A DNA stretch of 64,000 nucleotides from Deferribacteres bacterium (GTDB lineage: Bacteria; Zhuqueibacterota; Zhuqueibacteria; Zhuqueibacterales; Geothermadaptataceae), in contig JACKDF010000012.1 in assembly GCA_020633655.1 (NCBI GenBank), positions 1 through 64,000 of the forward strand, given 5' to 3'. Shown here one piece after another: positions 18,420-27,195 of the stretch. A program made the position numbers and the translations under genes. Under the pieces are notes generated by a model that searched no databases, had not been told where the DNA came from, and saw only the letters and a program-made list of their open reading frames with translations. Each line of letters opens with the position of its first letter. The stretch's first letter is position 1.

Positions 18420-18665
18420 ATGCAGTACCAAATATTCACCAACAATTTACCCCAGTGGGTCACAGACTCCTGGAAAGTAACCGCTCTTTTTGCTGTTATG
18501 CTCATTTTTTCAGCAATAACTATTTTTATTGCACCAGAAATATTGGCTTTCCTCTTCGCAACCTTCGTGTTGTGGGGTGGCATCATGCTGCTTGCTTTCG
18601 CACTGCGAATGAGAAAATTACAAAAGGAAATGCAAAACGGCAAAGCGCATGTAGTCTGGTTTTAA
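18420..18665 (+). CDS. Small two-helix membrane protein, unknown function
   Basis: The 81-residue protein has hydrophobic segments at about 20-40 and 43-63 and a basic amphipathic C-terminus (RMRKLQKEMQNGK). The start is supported by agagaggaaaaaaag before the ATG. I do not recognise the family. It lies 99 bases upstream of clpB on the same strand, with a strong palindrome between them. Confidence 0.6.
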   Translation: MQYQIFTNNLPQWVTDSWKVTALFAVMLIFSAITIFIAPEILAFLFATFVLWGGIMLLAFALRMRKLQKEMQNGKAHVVWF

Positions 18666-18706
18666 TTTTCCATTTCCACAAAATTTATATGTTAGGTTTA
18701 CAAACA

Positions 18707-18735
18707 GCCGCACCTGCAAAATTTCCAGGTGCGGC
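18707..18735. terminator. Perfect 10-bp hairpin before clpB
   Basis: The stem gccgcacctg/caggtgcggc encloses a 9-base AT-rich loop. It is GC-rich and stable but not followed by a clear T-run on either strand. It could be a weak terminator of the small upstream gene or a structure in the clpB 5' leader; the sequence does not decide. Confidence 0.45.
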
Positions 18736-18764
18736 GGACTTTGTATCACGATAGAGAAACCCTC

Positions 18765-21369
18765 ATGAATCAAGAAAAATTTACAATAAAAGCACAAGAG
18801 GCTTTTCATTCGGCACAGGAACTCGCGCGAGAATGGCCAACAACAAATCGAAACCGAACATCTGGCATTGGTTCTGGTAACCGATGCAGAAGGCATCGTT
18901 CCCACAATTTTGAAAAAATTCGGCATCGATTTGCAAACCGTAGTTTCGAGCCTTGAAAACGACATTTCACGGCTGCCAAAAGTATCCGGTGCTGCGGGTA
19001 ATATTTATATTTCCAACCGTTTAAACAGCATCATCAACACAGCTTTCTCGGAAATGAAAAAACTGAAAGATGAGTATGTAAGCACCGAACACTTGTTTCT
19101 GGCGTTTTTTTCCGACAAGTCAGACACCGCGACAAAGTTATTCACCAGTTTAGGCGTTGACCGGGATCGCGTGCTGCAGGTATTGAAAGAAATTCGTGGT
19201 TCCCATCGCGTCACCGACCAGAACCCGGAAGGGAAATACCAGGCACTGGAGCGCTATGGCCGCGACCTCACGCAAATGGCGCGCATGCGCAAACTCGACC
19301 CGGTCATCGGGCGTGATGACGAAATTCGCCGGGCGATTCAAGTGCTGTCACGGCGAACGAAAAACAATCCGGTTCTCGTTGGTGATCCCGGCGTTGGCAA
19401 AACCGCTATCGTTGAAGGCATTGCCCAACGCATCGCCGATGGGGATGTGCCGGAATCCTTAAAAGACAAACGGCTCATTTCCCTGGAAATGGGTTCGCTC
19501 ATCGCTGGCGCGAAATATCGTGGCGAATTCGAGGAACGTTTGAAAGCCGTCTTAAAGGAAGTCGAAGAAGCTGACGGCCGCATTATTTTGTTTCTCGACG
19601 AATTGCACACCATGGTCGGTGCCGGTGCCGCGGAAGGCGCTGTCGATGCAGCCAATATGCTCAAACCGATGCTCGCCCGCGGTGAATTGCGTCTGATTGG
19701 GGCGACAACCCTGGATGAATACCGCAAACATATCGAAAAGGACAAAGCACTGGAGCGGCGTTTTCAGCAGGTTTTCATCGATGAACCATCCCTTGAGGAC
19801 ACGATTTCGATTTTGCGGGGTCTGAAAGAACGCTATGAAAATTATCACAACGTCCGCATCTCCGACGCTGCAATCGTCGCGGCGGCAACATTGTCGTCGC
19901 GTTACATTTCCGAGCGCTTTCTGCCGGACAAAGCCATCGATCTCGTTGATGAGGCTGCTGCGAAATTAAATACGGAAATCGGTTCGATGCCGGAGGAAAT
20001 CGATGCACTGGAACGGCGCATCAAACAATTGGAAATCGAGCATTTGGCCTTGCAGAAGGAAAAGGATGCCGCCTCAAAAAAACGGCTTGCGGATATTGGC
20101 AAAGAGCTGGCGGACCTGAAAGAACAGGCCGCACAACTCAAAGGCCGCTGGCAGGCGGAAAAAGAAGCGCTGCAGGATATGACAACCACCAAAAAACAAC
20201 TGGAAGAAACCCGCATCGAAGCGGAAAAAGCGGAAAACAGCGGCGATTTTAACAAAGCTGCTGAGTTACGCTACGGTCGCTTACCGCAGCTTGAAAAGAC
20301 ATTACAAGAAAAGGAACAACGCCTGAAAGAATTGAACACCGCCGGTGCACTGCTGAAAGAAGAAGTCAGCGACGAAGATATTGCGGAAATCGTTTCCCGC
20401 TGGACAGGCGTTCCCGTGAGCAAAATGCTGGAAAGCGAGCGTGAAAAAATGCTGCACATCGCTGAAAAATTGCACCAGCGCGTCATCGGGCAGGAGGAAG
20501 CCATCGAAGCTGTGTCGGCGGCGGTGCAACGGGCACGGGCGGGTTTGAGCGATGAAAACCGGCCCATCGGTTCGTTCATTTTTCTTGGACCCACAGGTGT
20601 GGGGAAAACCGAACTGGCGCGGGCGCTGGCGGAATTCCTTTTTGATGATGAAAACGCCATGGTGCGCATCGATATGTCGGAATATATGGAGCAGTTCAGC
20701 GTGTCGCGGCTCATCGGTGCGCCGCCGGGATATGTCGGCTACGACGAAGGCGGGCAACTCACGGAAGCCGTTCGTCGTCGTCCCTATTCGGTGGTTTTGC
20801 TGGACGAAATTGAAAAGGCACACCCGGAAGTGTTCAACGTTCTGCTGCAGGTTCTGGATGACGGGCGACTAACCGACAACCAGGGGCATGTGGTCAATTT
20901 TAAAAATACCATCATCATTATGACCTCAAATCTGGGTGGAGAAAAACTCATTGAACTCGCTCAGAACGGCAGTGCTTCCGAGCAGGCATTCGACAGTTCG
21001 AAAGATTATGTGCTGCAACTGCTGCGCAAGCGTATGCGGCCGGAATTTCTCAACCGCATCGATGAAACCATCGTTTTTCATCCGTTGACCCAGGAGCATC
21101 TGCTGGAAATCGTCGACGTGCAGTTCCGCACCCTCGTTCAGAAAGTCCTGCAGAAACGGCAAATCCATGTGGAATTATCGCAGGCAGCGAAAGCGCAGAT
21201 TGCCCAAGTTGGTTTTGATCCGGCCTACGGTGCCCGGCCCTTGAAACGGATTCTGCAGAAACAGATCATCAACGAATTGGCAAAGAAAATTCTGGCGAAT
21301 GAGATTCAGCCACCGGTGAGTTTACTGATTGACGTTGCGGGGGATGAACTGGTGATGAAAGTGAAGTGA
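18765..21369 (+). CDS. clpB: ClpB disaggregase with a frameshift in the N-domain
   Basis: ClpB is the hexameric AAA+ chaperone that resolubilises aggregates with DnaK. The natural start is MNQEKFTIKAQEAFHSAQELARE at 18765. Near 18833 the frame breaks: the next expected residues (GQQQIETEHLALVLV) lie in another frame and continue without interruption to 21369. A 2-base loss or 1-base gain would explain it. After the break all parts are present: NBD1 Walker A GDPGVGKTA and Walker B ILFLDELHTM, the coiled-coil M-domain, NBD2 GPTGVGKTE and LLDEIEKAHPEV, and the C-terminal domain. An internal start could still give an N-domain-less form. A sequencing indel is equally possible. Confidence 0.9.
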
Positions 21370-21381
21370 TATTCCCAAGCC

Positions 21382-21518
21382 AACGCTGACGAGACTGTCC
21401 CAAAAGGGATAAACCGGACGTTGAGCCTGCTGAAACGCCCGGTTCCATACTCAAATTCGGGCTCTTCGGCACGCTCAGGGACCGAATTTGCATGTTTTTC
21501 GACAGTCTCATCAGCGTT
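21382..21518. repeat. 137-bp element bounded by an 18-bp inverted repeat
   Basis: The left end aacgctgacgagactgtc (21382-21399) and right end gacagtctcatcagcgtt (21501-21518) are complementary with one mismatch. The interior has no gene. The form suggests a MITE-like palindromic element. Confidence 0.7.
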
Positions 21519-21830
21519 TTTAATTCCCATCCCGGGAGGGGACGCGGAGCGAAAAAAGCGCAGCATTTTTGAGCATTGCAAGGGTGGGTTAAGCGGCGGA
21601 TGAACGCTTTAGACCGCATTATTACCCTCGAACCTGACCTACCCCGAGCCCTGTCGGGCCCACCCCTTCCAGAAGGGGAATTGACTGGCGATCGCTTTGC
21701 TCCGCCTCTATACATAGACGCCTATTTGCCTATTCAATGCTCGTTCCCGGCGTCTCGCTGGGAACGCCGACGAGGTGGCTCCAGTCGCCAGTTATACACT
21801 CTGCAGGCTGAGCCTGCATGAAATGCGTGA

Positions 21831-21936
21831 GGCTAAGTCAAAACATGTAATGCGACATTCATGTCGCTCATTTTTGAGCTTAAACTTACGACATAAATGT
21901 CGAGTTACGGCTATAAAATTATGTTTTGACACAGCC
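21831..21936 (-). repeat. 106-bp palindromic repeat family B, copy 1
   Basis: Outer arms ggctaagtcaaaacatg and catgttttg-type sequence (here atgttttgacacagcc) flank two inner hairpins, gcgacattcatgtcgc and acgacataaatgtcg. It aligns over its full length, in opposite orientation, with 29379-29484. It has the length and structure of a non-autonomous palindromic element. Confidence 0.8.
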
Positions 21937-21944
21937 CCAACGAG

Positions 21945-21992
21945 AGAAAAAAGCCCTATCTCTTTCACATGCTGTTACTCAAGATAGGGCTT
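21945..21992 (-). terminator. Terminator of the DGR operon
   Basis: On the minus strand a stem formed by agccctatct and agatagggct, with a loop of about 20 bases, is followed by a run of Ts (the A-run at 21947-21952 on the plus strand). It lies about 100 bases past the template repeat, so a transcript from the variable-protein gene could end here with the TR near its 3' end. Confidence 0.8.
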
Positions 21993-22088
21993 CTGTATTT
22001 CTTTGCCCGTTTCGGGCAGGAACAGGCGTGGACTTTAATGCTCACTTTTTTCTTCCGTAAAAGAAAAAACGCCGGCAGGAAAAGTATT

Positions 22089-22199
22089 CACCAATCGAAA
22101 ACCTATGTTGTTGTTGCGATTTTCAGGATTGTTGTTATTACGGTTTGCAGCACGAACATTATTCGGATTATTGTTCCACGAACCGCCCCGAACAACTCG
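22089..22199 (-). other. DGR template repeat (TR)
   Basis: This 111-bp block, 38 bases past the RT stop, aligns with the VR at 23795-23904. Read on the minus strand it is rich in AAC/AAT codons: GGSWNNNPNNVRAAN, then N/P/E-rich, then IGFRLV. That codon bias makes the template mutable at first and second positions without ever giving stops, since NNY codons include none. All 21 TR/VR substitutions are at TR adenines. The open frame across it is a by-product; the TR is expected to act as RNA. Confidence 0.95.
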
Positions 22200-22236
22200 A
22201 TTGTTTCGCCTGTCCCCTTTTGTTTTGCTCAACTCA

Positions 22237-23328
22237 TCACACAAGAATAAATGAGAATTGCTTTCTAAACTCTGGATGTCGAAATCTCAGATTTCTCAGC
22301 ACTAGATTTATAAAATGAGAATTATTTTCCTGTCGAGCATACCCCAACCATCCATTCAATGACTGTAAAACATGCTCCCAATCAAGAAAAGTATCGTTAT
22401 ACAAATAACTCTTTCTACGCATGCGTATTTTAAAACGCTGCAGGTTTGGTCGGGAAATTTTCAGAGTATGGGGATAAATATGAAAACCTAAAAAGCGTAA
22501 ACCGTGATGTGCGGGAGCAATTTGGCTTTTATCCTGGTGCATGCAAAGACGACGCTCAGTCAAGAAATTACTGATTTGGAATTTGGCTGTCTGCAATTCC
22601 TGTTTTGAGCGAGAAAAAAGAATAATATCGTCCATATAACGGATGGAATAGTTTATTAGTAATTTTTCTTTTATGAAACGATCCAACGGTGTAAGAAAAT
22701 AATTTGCAAAAAGTTGACTGGTTAAATTGCCAATTGGCAACCCAACTGCACGATCTCCCTGAAAATTCAATTCTCCTTTTAGTGAATTTGAGAGCAGTGG
22801 CAAACTGCTGTATGTTGCTAATAGTTGTGAAATCAGACGCATTAACTTTTTATCGCATAATTTCTTTGCCAGGTCTGCCAGTAAAAGTTGGTGATCGATG
22901 CTAAAAAAGTACTTGCGCAAGTCGATTTTGAGAAACCATTTTGACTTCTGTAAAAAAGACTGCGCACGCTGTACGGCTTTGTGACTGCCTTTGTCTTTGC
23001 GACAGGCATAGGAATCGAAAACCATAATACTGTCTAATATCGGCTCGATGACATTGCAGATGGCATGGTGCACAACACGATCCCGATAGGGCGCCGCAGC
23101 GATCAGGCGTTCCTGCGGTTCGCGGATGGTGAAAAAACGATAAGGACTGAAGTGGAAATCTTCCTGCGCAAGTGCATGCTGTATTTCAAAGAGATTTTCC
23201 TCGAGATTGTGCTCAAATTCTGCGGTACTCAACTTTTTTCTTTTGCCCAGCCGGGCTTTACGACTCGCACTCCAAAGATTTTCAAAAGTATGGATTTGTG
23301 GATACAGATTCTTATAATGTTTCGCCAC
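22237..23328 (-). CDS. DGR reverse transcriptase
   Basis: This is a group-II-intron-like reverse transcriptase of the DGR class; it copies the TR RNA into adenine-mutated cDNA. Visible motifs are FLKIDLRKYFFSID (first catalytic Asp), GLPIGNLTSQLFAN (the IGxxxSQ motif typical of DGR enzymes) and SIRYMDDIILF (YMDD). There is no maturase or endonuclease domain. The GTG start at 23328 is chosen because aagga lies 7 bases before it; another GTG at 23361 would add 11 residues. It overlaps the avd end by 17 bases, implying coupled translation. Length (363 residues) is normal. Confidence 0.95.
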   Translation of the reverse strand: MAKHYKNLYPQIHTFENLWSASRKARLGKRKKLSTAEFEHNLEENLFEIQHALAQEDFHFSPYRFFTIREPQERLIAAAPYRDRVVHHAICNVIEPILDSIMVFDSYACRKDKGSHKAVQRAQSFLQKSKWFLKIDLRKYFFSIDHQLLLADLAKKLCDKKLMRLISQLLATYSSLPLLSNSLKGELNFQGDRAVGLPIGNLTSQLFANYFLTPLDRFIKEKLLINYSIRYMDDIILFSRSKQELQTAKFQISNFLTERRLCMHQDKSQIAPAHHGLRFLGFHIYPHTLKISRPNLQRFKIRMRRKSYLYNDTFLDWEHVLQSLNGWLGYARQENNSHFINLVLRNLRFRHPEFRKQFSFILV

Positions 23329-23686
23329 GTTCCCGTCCTTTGCTGTGTTTTTCCCAGCCACCGGTCATTTTACCGATTTCCAACAAACTTTTGGCGGCAT
23401 GCTCAAATTCCTGCAAACTGATGCAGTGTAAATCTTTTGACAGGCGCACAAGATAACGCAACTTTTCCAACCCGACATTTGCCTGGCGCAGTTGATGACT
23501 TTTCTTGCTGCCATATTGCGCTTCTATAAATCTTTCAAGGATATCCAACGCTGTATTGATAATTCTCTCGCCAAGGGAATATTTGTACTTTTTGGGATAC
23601 TTTGCCAGTTTATCCATATACCAGACAATAAACTCATAAAGTTTTGGCAGCACAATGACTTCCGGCGGTGACGGTTTTTTTTCCAT
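23312..23686 (-). CDS. avd: DGR accessory variability determinant (Avd-like)
   Basis: The roughly 124-residue helical protein belongs to the four-helix-bundle Avd / 23S-rRNA-intervening-sequence family. The core reads YEFIVWYMDKLAKYPKKYKYS, then SLGERIINTALDILERFIEAQY, then LEKLRYLVRLSKDL and a final helix. Avd forms a basic barrel-shaped pentamer that binds the RT and TR RNA and is needed for retrohoming in studied DGRs. The ATG at 23686 is used because upstream codons run into the AT-rich hairpin; its ribosome binding site is weak. It lies between the variable-protein gene and the RT, overlapping the RT. Confidence 0.9.
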   Translation of the reverse strand: MEKKPSPPEVIVLPKLYEFIVWYMDKLAKYPKKYKYSLGERIINTALDILERFIEAQYGSKKSHQLRQANVGLEKLRYLVRLSKDLHCISLQEFEHAAKSLLEIGKMTGGWEKHSKGRERGETL

Positions 23687-23717
23687 TTTATTTGCCCATT
23701 TATCAAAAAAATTTTCT

Positions 23718-23748
23718 CTACTTTTTCTTTTTGAAAAAGAAAAAGTAG
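23718..23748 (-). repeat. 15-bp perfect hairpin downstream of the VR
   Basis: ctactttttcttttt (23718-23732) and its exact complement (23734-23748) are separated by one base. It lies about 30 bases past the restored variable-protein stop and about 50 bases past the VR. DGRs often have a hairpin or cruciform just 3' of the VR that promotes retrohoming; the position fits, though the stem is longer and more AT-rich than the phage example. It might also act as an attenuator before avd. Confidence 0.65.
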
Positions 23749-23776
23749 CAAAAAGAAAAGAGTAAGAGAACAAAGT

Positions 23777-26562
23777 TTAGAGAGTAAAAGTCCTCACCAA
23801 TCGAAAACCTATGTTGTAGTAGCGATAGGCAGGATAGCCGTATGACGGTACGCAGCACGAACATAAAGCGGAAGACCGAACCACGAACCGCCCCGAACAA
23901 CGCGGGAGCTTCCTTCATCAGGTCCTTGCGGATTGGTTTGCGCACCAGTTTTATAATCTCCATACCAATCCTGACACCATTCCCACACATTGCCAGACAT
24001 ATCGTAAAGCCCAAGGGCATTCGCTGAAAAACTGCCAACCGGCGTCGTTTTACCCCTGAATTCTCCAACACGAGAATAGGATTTCCTGTATGTTTCTCTG
24101 CCATCAAAATTTATTTCTTTGGGATCGGCGATATCTTTGCCGTTGCCAAATCGCACATTTTTACCGCCTTCCCGAGCAGCATATTCCCACTCCGCCTCGG
24201 TGGGCAAACGGCAACCGAGCCAACGGCAGAACATAGTGGCCTCGTACCAATTGACATAAATCACAGGCTGCTCATCCTGATCCGAGTATCCGTCGCGTCT
24301 TTTTTTGTGTTCGGGATCGAAGCGTTCATACAAAGCATTGGTCACGGCAAATTTGTGGCACAAAAATGCATCTAATGTGACTTCGTGTTGTGTTTCATTA
24401 CTACCACGGTTTTCTTCATTTTTTGGGCTACCCATAGTAAATGTTCCGGCAGGAATCTGCACCATGTCTTTGACCACCCAATCGTTGTAGCGCTGTTCTG
24501 CACTGGCGTCGAGTTTTTTGTGCACAATAGCTTTTGCACCGGGAATGGTAGCGCGCTCTTCCAATAATTGCACGCCCCAGTAGAGCACTTCACCGTTGGT
24601 TTCGTAGTTGAACAATTCGCCCAGGGTTTCAACAATTTTTACATCATCACTAATTTTTTCCGGCAGGCTTTTTACCAGCTCAATGCGCTCATCCACTTTG
24701 GCTTTGCCCAATAATGATTTAATCAGCTCCGGTTCCACTACACGGTCCATATCGGCAAAGCAGCGCAGCGCCAGGGCGGTATCTTTTTGCCATAAATTTT
24801 TAAAAAACTGTGTACCCTCCTGCACGTTTTCAATTTGCGCAGCATACAGGCGCAACGGTTCTTCCCATTTTGTTTGCTCCGCGCGGCCCAATGCCTCGTT
24901 TTGGCTGAATTCACGCATCTTGCAGGCAACATAATATTCAAAAAAGGTGCGGTGTACGAAAAAATAATGGTCGTCACTTTTTTGCAGCAGACCACTGTTT
25001 TCGCAAATCTCGCGCAGCACATGGTCTTCATTCACCTTCCACTCCCGTTTTGCCAGGGTAGCGGCAAGCTGTTGTGTAAGCGGTGAATAAGGAAATTCAT
25101 CCACATCTTTATTAAAAAAATACCAGGCGAGATCGTTTAGCGCTGCATCTTTTAAATTCCGGCTAAAAGTATTCACCTTGGGAATTTGCTTTTCATCATA
25201 AAGCGTCAACAGGGTCGCCGTGCATTTTTCGTAGAGTTCCACCCGTCGCTTGGGTAAGTCGTGGTCTTTTTCAAAAATAAAGCACATGATCGACAGCAGA
25301 AATGGATTCTGCGCCAGTTCGCGCATGCGTTCATTCGTAGTAATGCGTTGAGCCAGATCGGTGGGTTCAGGAGCGAACCACTTCTCCACAAATACGGTAA
25401 TTTCGGCATCCGGTAATTTGTCAATCTCAAACAATGTGAACGGCACTTCACTATTTTGGAATCCTGCCTTACGCGAGGTGATGATCACACGGCAATTTTT
25501 GTGGCTGGCGATAAATGCACGAATGCAGTCGGTCACTTTGGTGTAGGCATCGCGGCTCACTTCATCAAGGCCATCGAGTAGAATGAAAGCTTTACCGTTG
25601 GAAATGGCTTGTTGCGCTACCTGCTGCATGGCACTGCCGGAAATGCGCTTATCAACGCTGGTGAGCAGGTATTTTTGTAGCGGATCATTTGTTTTGCAGT
25701 AGTCCGCTAATTTAATGTAAATCGGAAACAGGCCGTCGACCTTTTGGCTTTCTTTCAGTGCGAGGTAGTGCATCATTGTCGTTTTCCCCATACCGGGCTC
25801 GCCAAGAACAACGGCGACTTTTTCTTGCAGATCAAGCAGGTCTTCGGCTTTCAACGTGCGGTTGAGCATTTTTTCGAGATCGGGAGTATCACCCGGCTTC
25901 CCTGGTTTGCAGTGTATTTTCGCTTCCGGATCAGCATGCACCGTCAGCGGAATGTAAATGCTGGACATATCAAAACTGCGTTTGAATCCTATCATACTCA
26001 GTGTCGCGTATTGTTCGGCAAGTGATGATAAGTAGGCCGTTCGAGGGTCTTCTCCGGCTGAAAGTGTCTCCTTTTGCAGTTCCGGCCGGTGTGTCGCCAG
26101 CCAATTGCTTAAATCATTGATGATGTTGCGTTCCAAATGCATGGGTTCTTTAAACGTGGAACGAACGTGTTGTTTTTCAATAACTGATTTGAAGGCTACT
26201 AGCTTTTCTTCAGCAGGTCCCGTTTCAATAAATTTTCTTAACCATGGAAAATCTTCTTCAACAAAATAGCACAAGCACGGTTTGCCGAGTTTTATCGCAT
26301 GACGGTATTCCTGCTCAGTAATCGAATAATCGTCGCCCTCCGGCACATAGCCATAACGCCAGGCATAAATACCAATAAACAGGTCACATTCTTCTACCAT
26401 TTCCAGGCATGCGTCGGTGGGTTCTTCGGTCATTGCGCCCATATGGTCCATGCCAACATACTTTTGCTTCTGGTCGTTTATGGCTTTTTCAGCGGCTTTA
26501 CGGTAGTCGATGAGATCGATGTAAGTGGAACTGACGAACACGCGAAAAATGGGTTTTGACAT
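23777..26562 (-). CDS. DGR variable protein: DUF4062-NACHT-FGE-fold (NLR-like), frameshifted at the 3' end
   Basis: This is a multidomain STAND-type protein. Residues 3-110 form a DUF4062 domain (FRVFVSSTYIDLIDYRKAAE). The NACHT ATPase has Walker A GEPGMGKTT (254-262), Walker B LLDGLDEV (328-335), IITSRKAGF and the winged-helix motif FVHRTFFEYYVA (about 536-547). A helical stretch leads to an FGE-sulfatase/C-type-lectin fold (about 700 to the end: VQIPAGTFTMGSP, RLPTEAEWEYAARE, DMSGNVWEWCQDWYGDY, RVVRGGSW). The catalytic cysteines of true FGE are absent, so the fold serves as a ligand scaffold. As sequenced the protein stops at 23809 after residue 917; restoring one base extends it to residue 928 and a stop at 23777. 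The ATG follows gggga; a TTG 12 codons earlier is less likely. Role inferred: diversified sensor in a conflict or recognition system. Confidence 0.92.
23795..23904 (-). other. DGR variable region (VR) with a 1-base deletion
   Basis: This 110-bp block at the 3' end of the variable-protein gene matches the 111-bp TR except at 21 substituted adenines and one missing adenine between 23840 and 23841. The 3' part on the coding strand (acataggttttcgattggtg) is identical to the TR and probably holds the IMH-like anchor. The deletion shifts the frame from the expected GYPAYRYYNIGFRLV to ILPIATTT and a stop at 23809. Confidence 0.93.
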
Positions 26563-26902
26563 GTGTGATCCCCGAGTCGATGATCTTTCTTTTGTCAATT
26601 AAGTTGTTGAAATGAATATAATTGCTTTTGCAGGGAAAAACAAGATGAAGAAATGGGGAGGGAGTGAAACCGGTTTCTCGTAATTTTATTTAACTTGTTT
26701 GGATGTTTGCATGTTTGAAAAAGATGCTTACAGCATGACAAGATTGGTTTTATTCGGAAAAAGGTCTTAGCAGTCATGCCGGCTTCGATGCTTTTTATCG
26801 AATGCTGGCATCTCCTGGTTCTTGGTAGACTCAATGGGATGCCGGCACGCCTATAAAGCAGGCAGCCGGCATGACTTCTATCTGGTAAATTCCAACAAAT
26901 AA
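26563..26902. other. Leader region of the DGR operon with a palindromic element
   Basis: About 340 bases upstream of the variable-protein gene should hold its promoter, which I cannot pinpoint. A palindromic element (26773-26875) occupies the distal part. No gene is supported. Confidence 0.5.
26773..26875. repeat. 103-bp palindromic element
   Basis: gtcatgccggct (26773-26784) and agccggcatgac (26864-26875) are exact inverse complements. Inside are further copies of the core (gaatgctggcat, gatgccggca). It resembles a short multi-hairpin REP-like element. Confidence 0.75.
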
Positions 26903-26935
26903 AAAAGGCCGATCAAATGATCTGCCTTTTTAAAA
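26903..26935 (-). terminator. Terminator after fmdB-like gene
   Basis: aaaaaggc-cgatc and gatc-t-gccttttt form a stem with one mismatch and a short loop, with A- and T-runs on both sides. It ends the trx-fmdB transcript on the minus strand and could work in both directions. Confidence 0.8.
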
Positions 26936-26967
26936 CTCTTTTCAGCGCACGGCTGAAATATTTACGC

Positions 26968-27180
26968 TCACGAAAAGCCGCTGGAGGGGCTGCATCCGCC
27001 ACCGCCGGTATATCCACCACCATAGGAGCTACCACCCGAGGAAGCAAACATGCTGAGCAGCTTGGTCACATTGGAGCCACCGCAGTCTTTGCATTTCACA
27101 TCCTCATCGGAAGCGCGCATAGGGCGAAGCAAATCGAAGCGACTGTTGCAGTCTTTGCATTGGTATTCATAAATTGGCAT
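26968..27180 (-). CDS. FmdB-type zinc-ribbon protein
   Basis: The 70-residue protein has the family N-terminus MPIYEYQCKDC, a second zinc knuckle VKCKDCGG (CxxC...CxxC) and a low-complexity Gly/Ser/Tyr-rich tail. FmdB proteins are presumed regulatory zinc ribbons; no target is established. The ATG follows tctggag. It starts 15 bases after the thioredoxin stop and is probably co-transcribed with it. Confidence 0.9.
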   Translation of the reverse strand: MPIYEYQCKDCNSRFDLLRPMRASDEDVKCKDCGGSNVTKLLSMFASSGGSSYGGGYTGGGGCSPSSGFS

Positions 27181-27195
27181 GTTATCTCCAGAAAA

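Larger units (their letters stand above)
21370..21944. other. Repeat-filled intergenic region between clpB and the DGR
   Basis: No gene is supported in this stretch. It holds an 18-bp inverted-repeat-bounded element (21382-21518), a short hairpin around ctcgttcccggcgtctcgctgggaacg (about 21740-21767) and copy 1 of repeat family B (21831-21936). Small open frames here share no family features. Confidence 0.6.

Noticed and set aside
18226..18480. 84-codon frame before the small membrane protein
   Set aside because: It has no family features, is basic and low in hydrophobic structure, and overlaps the better-supported gene at 18420.
22035..22244. 69-codon frame encoding an Asn-rich peptide with GGSW and IGFRLV
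   Set aside because: It is the DGR template repeat read in its parental frame. It has no proper start, and the N-rich sequence reflects the AAY mutable codons.
23809..24500. The FGE-like domain as the maturation enzyme for the sulfatase at 56100
   Set aside because: The catalytic cysteines expected after GGSW are absent and that site is the DGR variable region, so enzymatic FGE activity is unlikely.
23809..26598. Variable-protein gene read as complete, with TTG start and stop at 23809
   Set aside because: The ATG at 26562 has the better ribosome site, and the stop at 23809 results from a 1-base loss relative to the TR; the homologous frame continues to 23777.
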